Of a stretch of DNA of 64,000 nt, positions 57,448 to 64,000 are shown in pieces; within the stretch, counting starts at the first letter, position 1, and each line of letters starts with the position of its first letter. Under the pieces are notes generated by a model. The model had not been told where the DNA came from. It saw only the letters and a program-made list of their open reading frames with translations, and ran no database searches. The position numbers were made by a program, and so were the translations under genes. The stretch comes from Pohlia nutans (Eukaryota; Streptophyta; Bryopsida; Bryales; Mniaceae): NCBI GenBank assembly GCA_022496805.1, contig CM040099.1, positions 1,924,501 through 1,988,500 on the forward strand, read 5' to 3'.

Positions 57448-57609
57448 CACTAGTAGAAATCTTGTCTTATGTGACAAGTCTTTAGTGACTAAATGTCCGG
57501 AAAGACAAGTTCATAATGATGCAAAGACCACTTTGTGTCAATATGAACTTGTCTTTCCGGACATTGAGTCATTAAAGACTTGTCACATAAGACAAGATTT
57601 CTACTAGTG
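57448..57609. mobile_element. CACTA-like hairpin MITE
   Basis: 162 bp. Arms of 68 bp starting CACTAGTAGAAATCTTGTCT differ at two positions. A 3-bp target copy TTG flanks both sides (57445-57447, 57610-57612). CACTA ends with 3-bp duplication define this superfamily. Inserted at the edge of a 19-bp tandem array. Confidence 0.85.
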
Positions 57610-57613
57610 TTGA

Positions 57614-57765
57614 CCATTGGTGACATTGTTAGCCATTGGTGACATTGTTGGCCATTGGTGACATTGTTGACCATTGGTGACATTGTTGGCCATTGGTGAC
57701 ATTGTTGGTCACTGGTGACATTGTTGGTCACTGGTGACATTGTTGGCCATTGGTGACATTGTTGA
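57614..57765. repeat. 19-bp tandem repeat, eight units
   Basis: Unit CCATTGGTGACATTGTTGG, with variants TCACTGG and final GA or AG. Single related units lie left of the nested CACTA hairpin and in the older duplicate at 56391-56415. Confidence 0.9.
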
Positions 57766-57900
57766 ATATTGTTTTGGTGATTCATTGGTGCATATGAAAG
57801 GGCACTTGATTTTTGTCCCACTCGGTCATTGATCTTTGTTACCATTGGATTGGTGAACAAGTGATGGTCTAAAAGCCACAACAATTTTCATGCATTGAGC

Positions 57901-60632
57901 AAGGCAAAAGACAAAGTTAATACAATAATAAGAAAACTGAAGGCCCTTTTGATGGTCATTCCTCCTTTTGAAATATAAGTTTTGTTTATTTTTGTGGAGT
58001 TCATTAACATGTACATTCAAACTAATAAATTTTGTAGTTTTATAGTACTTTAGTTAAAACAAAATAAAATAACTAACTAGCTAATGATAATGTTATGAAG
58101 CACCAACCATGAAATCTATGTGTTATGAAGAAAAAATATAGCATATGCAATACTATACCCCACACCATAGTAACCTATAGTTTATATTCGTCAAGGACAC
58201 AAAGTGGTATTGCAAAGTTAGTGTAATTGAATTACAAGGTTTGATACATCCTAATTCATCTTTATTAGTTTATTTCTTATTATATGAAATACAAAGTATA
58301 AGATAACAACTTCTAATTGCATGACAAGCTAATTTTTTAATGGATATGACTTTGGATACATATACATGTTATCATGTGAACACTCCAAACAAAATTATAG
58401 ACACATTACTCACATATCATAAGCAGAAGGTAGGACAACAAAATATTTTCTAAAATTAAATTCATAAATTATTGATGCAATTGGGCCATATATTGTTCAA
58501 ATATACCTCTCATCTTTGTACGATTCGGATAGTGGATATAATGATTGTAAAAGAACGGACCAGAAGCAATGAATCTCATCTTTCGACAAGTGATGGATGC
58601 CCTTTCAAGACCATAGGGCCATATGGACCGATATAGACCTTTACTTGGAACTTGGAAATGAAATGGAAATTATCAAAGGAAGTACAAATTTGTAGTGAAT
58701 TTATCATGTAAATGATAGCCCCAAATGTTATAATCAAATTCCAAAAATTTGATATTAATAGTACTAAATGAACCTAACTCAAAAATTCCAAATGTGACAT
58801 TCGTAAAAGGCCTTTTTTTTCAGAGAACATTCACTTTTATTTTGCAAATTTGATCATGTCAAACGCGCTGAAAGAGGATGTTTTACCTTGAATACGAATC
58901 TCGAGGACATTGAAACTACAACCAAAACATTATGATCAAATAACCATTACAAAAAGAACCTTTGAGACAAAAACAATATAAAAATAAATTCATGTCTTTA
59001 TTGCAATTACTATGTAGCAACACAAAATTGGTCAAGTCTTGCAAATGATTTGAATCAATCTCCTAAATTTGAAGTAGGGCATAAATGCCAAAATGCCAAG
59101 AACGAGGCCAAGAAGCCAAAAAAAATCTAAATCTAAATAGGAATTAGTTGTATTAATGCCCATGTTGCTAGTTGATATAGCTCCAATCTCCAAAAATAAA
59201 TCAAAAGCACTTTAGAAATGCATTAGGATGGTCATGAAGATTAACTTAGATTAATAAAAGTGTATGGGGACTAAAAGTACATGGACACATTAAAATACAC
59301 CACTCATAATCTATAATGTTTTTTGTGAAATATGTGTTCAAACATACACACATTATTTTGAACTAATACAAGTGTGTTGAAACTAAAATTTACAATTCCA
59401 TTGAAATTAACACTAAATTTTTGAACATGTGTCTCAAGAGCAAGGTATGAAATATGCTTGACACTTGAACTTGTCTCAAGAGCAAAACATGAAACACTAT
59501 CATTATCTTTAACTAGTGCTTTGTTTGGAAAAATCAAAACACAATATATTGTGATTTTAAATGTGTGCCTTGTATTTAACCAACATTATCTAATTTTTCA
59601 TAAAATATTCTCTAAAAAATATCACATGTAAATATTCATGTACCTACTCAAAATATATACATACAAAAATTAAATTTTCATTTTTTATTGTGCAAAAAGA
59701 AATGAGGTTAAGAGAATTCAAATTATGCTAACTTAGTTTGGCAAGGTGCCAAAAAATAATAATTCTGCTTCAATTCTTAATAGCTTGCAATCTATGTGGT
59801 TAATGTTGCTGAAATTTTTACTATATGTTTACATAGTATTTTTGTTACAAGATCTTACAATTGAATAAAAAAATAAAACTCTTTTTATATCATTTTGACT
59901 GAATGCACTAGAAATGGTACTTTTGGTGAGATTTTGGAGCAATATCACCTCTAGTCCTTTGGAGGTTATATTTGTGCCTTGATTCAAAGAGATGAAATAC
60001 AAAACAGAAGTATTAAGTTTAAATTTATAATGATTTTTGAAACCATAATTTAGTAGAAAAGGATTGAGAAGACTATTGAACTCTTGTCCTAGATGAAAGG
60101 AATGAATTAAATATTATGAATGAGGGGCTTAATCAATCTTGAGTCTTGCCTTGAACGTAAGGTAACTAGACAAAGTTGTTTTACTGGCGTAAATCAACGT
60201 GGACTTTTTTTTTCATTTTTCTTTACTACTTATTTTTGCATGAATACTGGGCTTCAATTTTTTGCTGCATGGGTAATGTATAGCTGAATATGGTTGATAA
60301 ATAGTTGTATATGGGTGATATTATAGATAAAGAAGAAATATATTGAATTAATTCAATCCTCTAAAGGTGAAACATTTAACTTTCTTTTCTGCACGGTAAA
60401 TGGATAAGTTCAAGAATTAGAAACATGAAATAAATACAAATAGGTGAAGTTAGGTTAAGGTGAAGTGAAATATATAAACATTGTTGAACTTTGTCGTTTT
60501 TATTCAATGAAATTGTAGCTCTCCCTAAACAAGTCGTTTTGGATTATGAAAAATAGTTTTGAATCATAAATAGTGAAACAATGCCTCAAGGTTCATTCTC
60601 TTTTGTTTATATGTTTAATATTTCCAATCCCA
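57901..60632. other. AT-rich spacer
   Basis: About 2.7 kb with no convincing ORF, RNA gene or transposon end. Only simple AT-rich sequence is seen. Confidence 0.5.
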
Positions 60633-60636
60633 TTAA

Positions 60637-61177
60637 TCCTTTCAAGCGCCTGCATCCAAATATTGGACGCTGAACAAATTCTGATTGTTCAAATTCAATC
60701 CAAATTGGACAATTTTCATCCACCAATTTTTTTCATGATTCGTGTGCAAGTTGACTATCTTTTGTATGGTTTTGATTTTCAAAATAGGTTATTATGATTT
60801 TTGGAAAAACAACACAAGTGGTTTATGTCAAGTTTCATTCTTAATTCAAAAAGTGAGACCTTAAAGATGATTTTTCAAAATGAGTAGAATCAAATAATAA
60901 AAACCCTACCATCTCGTAGTGCACGTTATTCCAATTTCATCACAATTTTTTTTTAAAAAATTCCGTTGATTCATGATTTTTAATTAGTTTTCAAGAGAAA
61001 ACCTTGCAAAATCAATAAAAAAAAAATTAAAGAAATATATGATAAATCCCACCGTATAGATGTGATCTTCACATTGATATTTACAACTTTTCTTTGCACA
61101 TCAACTCCATTTTCGGTTTTCATCAAACATTTTATAATGAATCTTCAAAAACAGTGTTGAACTGGGACGTTAAAGGG
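60637..61177. mobile_element. TTAA-type element, family I (reverse)
   Basis: 541 bp between TTAA at 60633-60636 and TTAA at 61178-61181. Ends TCCTTTCAAGCGCC and GGGACGTTAAAGGG. Reverse copy of 29637-30175. Confidence 0.75.
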
Positions 61178-61221
61178 TTAATGTTAGCAACCTTTTGAGT
61201 GACTCAATATTTAACCCTTAA

Positions 61222-62368
61222 CCCTTTAACGCTTTGGGTATTGTAGCTGGGTTCACTCGTTTAATTCTCACTGGATTTTTCCACTATAATTGATATTGTC
61301 AAAAATATAGAATCATCCAATGGTGAGATTTTGGAAGGTGTGTGACTTTAAAGTTAAATAGGATTTGGGTAAATTTTCCTAAAATGAAAGTAAAGATGTT
61401 TAGGAATGACCTATGTCAACACCTCTATGTTGCAATCTTTTATATTAAGAACGGACTCACACCAAATTATTGTGAATTTTATATGTGAGAGTGACTTATC
61501 CATGTATGGTTCAGAAAAAAAATTATACGTTAAAATATGAAAGGAGTTAGTACATGGATTGAGATCGGAATACATACACTAATGAAACATGCACAAGAGA
61601 ACTCAATCCAAAAAAATAAAATAAGATAACAAAATTCCAAACACAAAAGTTACTGCATAGTAGATGTGTTATATTTGTAAGTATTTACTGTTTTTTCATG
61701 TATTTACCGTATTTTGCGTATTTTTCATAAGTATTTTGATAGTTGCACAACTCCAAATTGAATTTTTTTTTTTCTAAAAATTTGCATTATAACGCTCATC
61801 ATCTAAATTTCACAATTCAAAATCCAATTCTTCACAGTTTTTTTGTTATTCGCGTTTTCAACACATTAGGGACCACAATGTGAACACGCAATTCGCTATT
61901 TACGCACTTGGCCATATAATCATGCACTTGGCCCTTGGGCGCAATAAAAAATTTGTCTAAAAAATTCTCTAAAAAATTTCAATTTTTGTCTTTCTACAAT
62001 CACTTACATTGTAAACAAACAATTCTTTTATTTATTTTTTATCCGTATCTTTATCTTTTCTTTTACCTTTTCTTTTATCTTTTCTTTTATCTTGTTTTCC
62101 TTCTTGTCTTCTTTCTTGTCTCCATCTTGTTTTCTTTCTTGTCTTCTTCTTTTTCTTCTATATTTCTTCATTTCTTACTTTTCATTTTTTTTCCTTCTTG
62201 TGGCAGCCGCAAGTCCTACACTTACAACAAAGAAAAAAAACCTTTTTTTTTCTTTCCGGTTTTCTTCTTCTTTGTATAGGGTTCAGCCATTGTGGTGCTG
62301 AACCCTAAAATAAATTTAATTTTTATTTTTTTTAGGGTTCAGCCGCCGGCTGAACCTTAACCGGTGGC

Positions 62369-62402
<34 letters not shown>

Positions 62403-62682
62403 CGGCCGTTTCGGCTTCTCCCTCCCCTCTTCCCTCTTTCTGTCATTTTCCTCTCCCTCTCCCTCTATTTCTCCCTCTCCCTCTCTTTCTCCCTCTCCCT
62501 CTCTTTCTCCCTCTCCCTCTCTTTCTCCCTCTCCCTCTCTTTCTCCCTCTTCCTCCCCCTCTCCCCTATATATATGAGGGGAGGGAGAGGAGAGAAAGGA
62601 GAAAAGAGAGACGAGAATGGGATAGGGTGCGCGGCCGCGCACCCTATCGACCAAAACAGCCGAAAAAATAAAATAAATAAAT

Positions 62683-62748
<66 letters not shown>

Positions 62749-63306
62749 GGCTGTGCCGGCGTTTAGGGTTCAGCCAGAGGTTGAGCCCTAAAAATAATTT
62801 TTTTTGTTTTTTTTTTTAGGGCTCAGCGCCACAATGGCTGAACCCTAATAAAAAATAAAAATAAATAAAAATAAAAATAAAAATAAAATAAAATAAAAAA
62901 ACTTTTTTTTTTTAATTTTTTTAATTTTGGTTTTTTTCCTCCTTTGTTGTGAATGTGGGACTTACTGCTGCAACAAGAAGAAAAGAAGTGAAAAGTAAGA
63001 AATGAAGAAAAATAGAAGAAAAAGAAGAAGACAAGAAGGAAGACAAGAAGGAAAACAAGAAGGAAAACAAGATGGAGACAAAAAAGAAAACAAGATAAAA
63101 GAAAAGATAAAAGATAAGGATCAAAAATTAATAAAAGAATTGTTTGTTTACAATGTAAGTGATTGTAGAAAGACAAAAAAAAAAAAAAAAATTAGAGAAT
63201 TTTTTAAACAAATTTTTTTAAGCCAAATTTGCTCGTGAAATGAGCGCACTCGGCCAAGTGCATAAATTGGGAATTGCGTGTTTGTGGTGACTTGAGCACT
63301 AAAGGG
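61222..63306. mobile_element. TTAA-type element containing foldback element 2
   Basis: TTAA at 61218-61221 then CCCTTTAACGCTTTGGG; right end GAGCACTAAAGGG then TTAA at 63307-63310. About 2.1 kb, of which 1.4 kb is the nested foldback at 61885-63280. A further TTAA-CCC sits just before the left end (61211-61217). Confidence 0.6.
61885..63280. mobile_element. Foldback element 2
   Basis: 1,396 bp with ends CACGCAATTCGCTATTTA and AATTGGGAATTGCGTG and long polypyrimidine/polypurine arms like element 1. The core is a single GGGTGCGCGGCCGCGCACCC palindrome at 62626-62645 extended to GATAGGG...CCCTATC. It also holds a CTCCCT microsatellite (62440-62570), a GATA run then an AT run (62685-62745), and repeated AGGGTTCAGCC motifs. 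Confidence 0.8.
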
Positions 63307-63310
63307 TTAA

Positions 63311-64000
63311 TTCTCTAAGTGCTCATTTTTTGGACAATTTACAAATTTCATCCATGTATTCTCACCTGTCATGCACTTTTGTAGTGTGGAATTTTTACTA
63401 TAAATTTTATAGAAAGTTAGCTTTATGCACATGTGATTAAACTCGAGATCCAACTAGAAAGGGGATGATTTGGAAAAAATTACGCCTCAATTCATGTTGT
63501 AATGATTCATCCAAAATTTTAAAGATTTTAGTGTAAAAGTGTTCTTAAAAAGTCAACTACTAAACTAAGCAACCAAAAAATCTCCAAAAATCACTACACT
63601 TAGGGTATTACATTTCAACCAATCATAACAAATTTCATTCACAAATCATCAATAGCTTATTTGTAATTGAATTACAAAAGAATTTTGAATTTTGAGTCTC
63701 AAATTCTATAGATAGATAGTAACACCAACCCTCACCGGGTCGGCCTGAATAAAGGGTCCGTTTGTAATGTTAATGATTTAGTGCCTACTATGCAAAGGAC
63801 CATTGGGACAAAACTACTCTACCCTTTCGGGAATGGACACTACAATAACAATGAACATAAGGTCGAGGCACCTAAAACCGACCAGGTACCCAAAACCAAC
63901 CACCCTAGATTCTTGCCCAATTTTTAGATTTTCAAAGGGAAGATGTACCTCATTTGTACATTAGAGCATGTGATCGGTTTTAGGTAAACTTATGACTTTC
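63311..64000. other. Family D copy (reverse) and unassigned end
   Basis: From TTAA at 63307-63310, family D sequence runs in reverse to about 63715 (AAAAATCACTACACTTAGGG; AACCAATCATAACAAATTTC). It keeps a single TTAA at 63545-63548. The last 290 bp show no recognised gene. Confidence 0.6.

Larger units (their letters stand above)
55785..57900. repeat. Direct segmental duplication of about 1 kb
   Basis: 55785-56550 and 56822-57900 are diverged direct copies. Shared anchors include GAAGTTCAAATGTAGTTGGC, GAAAGAATCTTT(T/C)GAGTGCTC, CACTACTTACCATATATTTG and CATATGAAAGGGCACTTGAT. The second copy is longer because of a 19-bp array and a nested CACTA-like hairpin. A truncated family C MITE lies at the junction. 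Confidence 0.8.

Noticed and set aside
57448..57609. tRNA or conserved ncRNA hairpin
   Set aside because: CACTA termini and a 3-bp target copy identify it as a transposon hairpin.
62316..62684. Glu/Gly/Arg-rich ORF on the minus strand and its Ser/Leu/Phe counterpart on the plus strand
   Set aside because: Produced by a CTCCCT microsatellite; not a gene.

Overview
The window is nuclear DNA of a land plant. The evidence is: split genes with GT-AG introns whose products belong to plant families (CYFIP/PIROGI of the SCAR/WAVE complex, an MHX-type exchanger, an EP1-like B-lectin/PAN glycoprotein, a PLIP-type lipase, a germin-like fragment), TTTAGGG telomere-like motifs, and long AT-rich spacers full of small transposons. 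I cannot name the species. About four genes in 64 kb, with introns and spacers loaded with repeats, suggests a medium to large genome.

Layout. 1-6918 (+): the last 17 exons of a CYFIP/PIR homologue, whose 5' end lies outside the window. 6919-15000: spacer with nested miniature elements and a GC-rich repeat 1.5 kb upstream of the next gene. 15001-19627 (+): a complete nine-exon MHX-like cation exchanger. 20482-23940 (-): a complete four-exon secreted B-lectin/PAN protein, tail-to-tail with MHX. 24000-36600: retrotransposon relics, hairpins and TTAA-flanked elements, including a 1.4-kb inverted repeat. 36600-40420: a probable LTR-retrotransposon-derived stretch with a GC-rich island. 40424-40696: an isolated GC-rich C-terminal piece of a germin-like protein. 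40703-43193: a multi-layer nest of transposons. 45109-49714 (-): a complete four-exon PLIP-like class 3 lipase. 49715-64000: no convincing gene; inverted element copies, a segmental duplication, minisatellites and a second foldback element.

The genes are unrelated housekeeping or secretory genes and form no operon or cluster: actin nucleation (CYFIP), vacuolar-type cation/proton exchange (MHX), a wall glycoprotein and a plastid-type lipase. What ties the window together is its transposon biology. The dominant class has TTAA on both sides and termini reading CCC(C/T)TAAA(G/C)G. Related copies inside the window supply empty sites, and the elements sit nested, back to back, and in introns of all four genes. 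A TTAA target duplication is the piggyBac signature and is not typical of the common plant DNA-transposon superfamilies; I consider this the most interesting signal here. No transposase was seen for any family.

Exon boundaries were placed by eye from splice sites, reading-frame continuity and remembered family sequence. Transposon ends were placed by eye. No alignment or database search was run.
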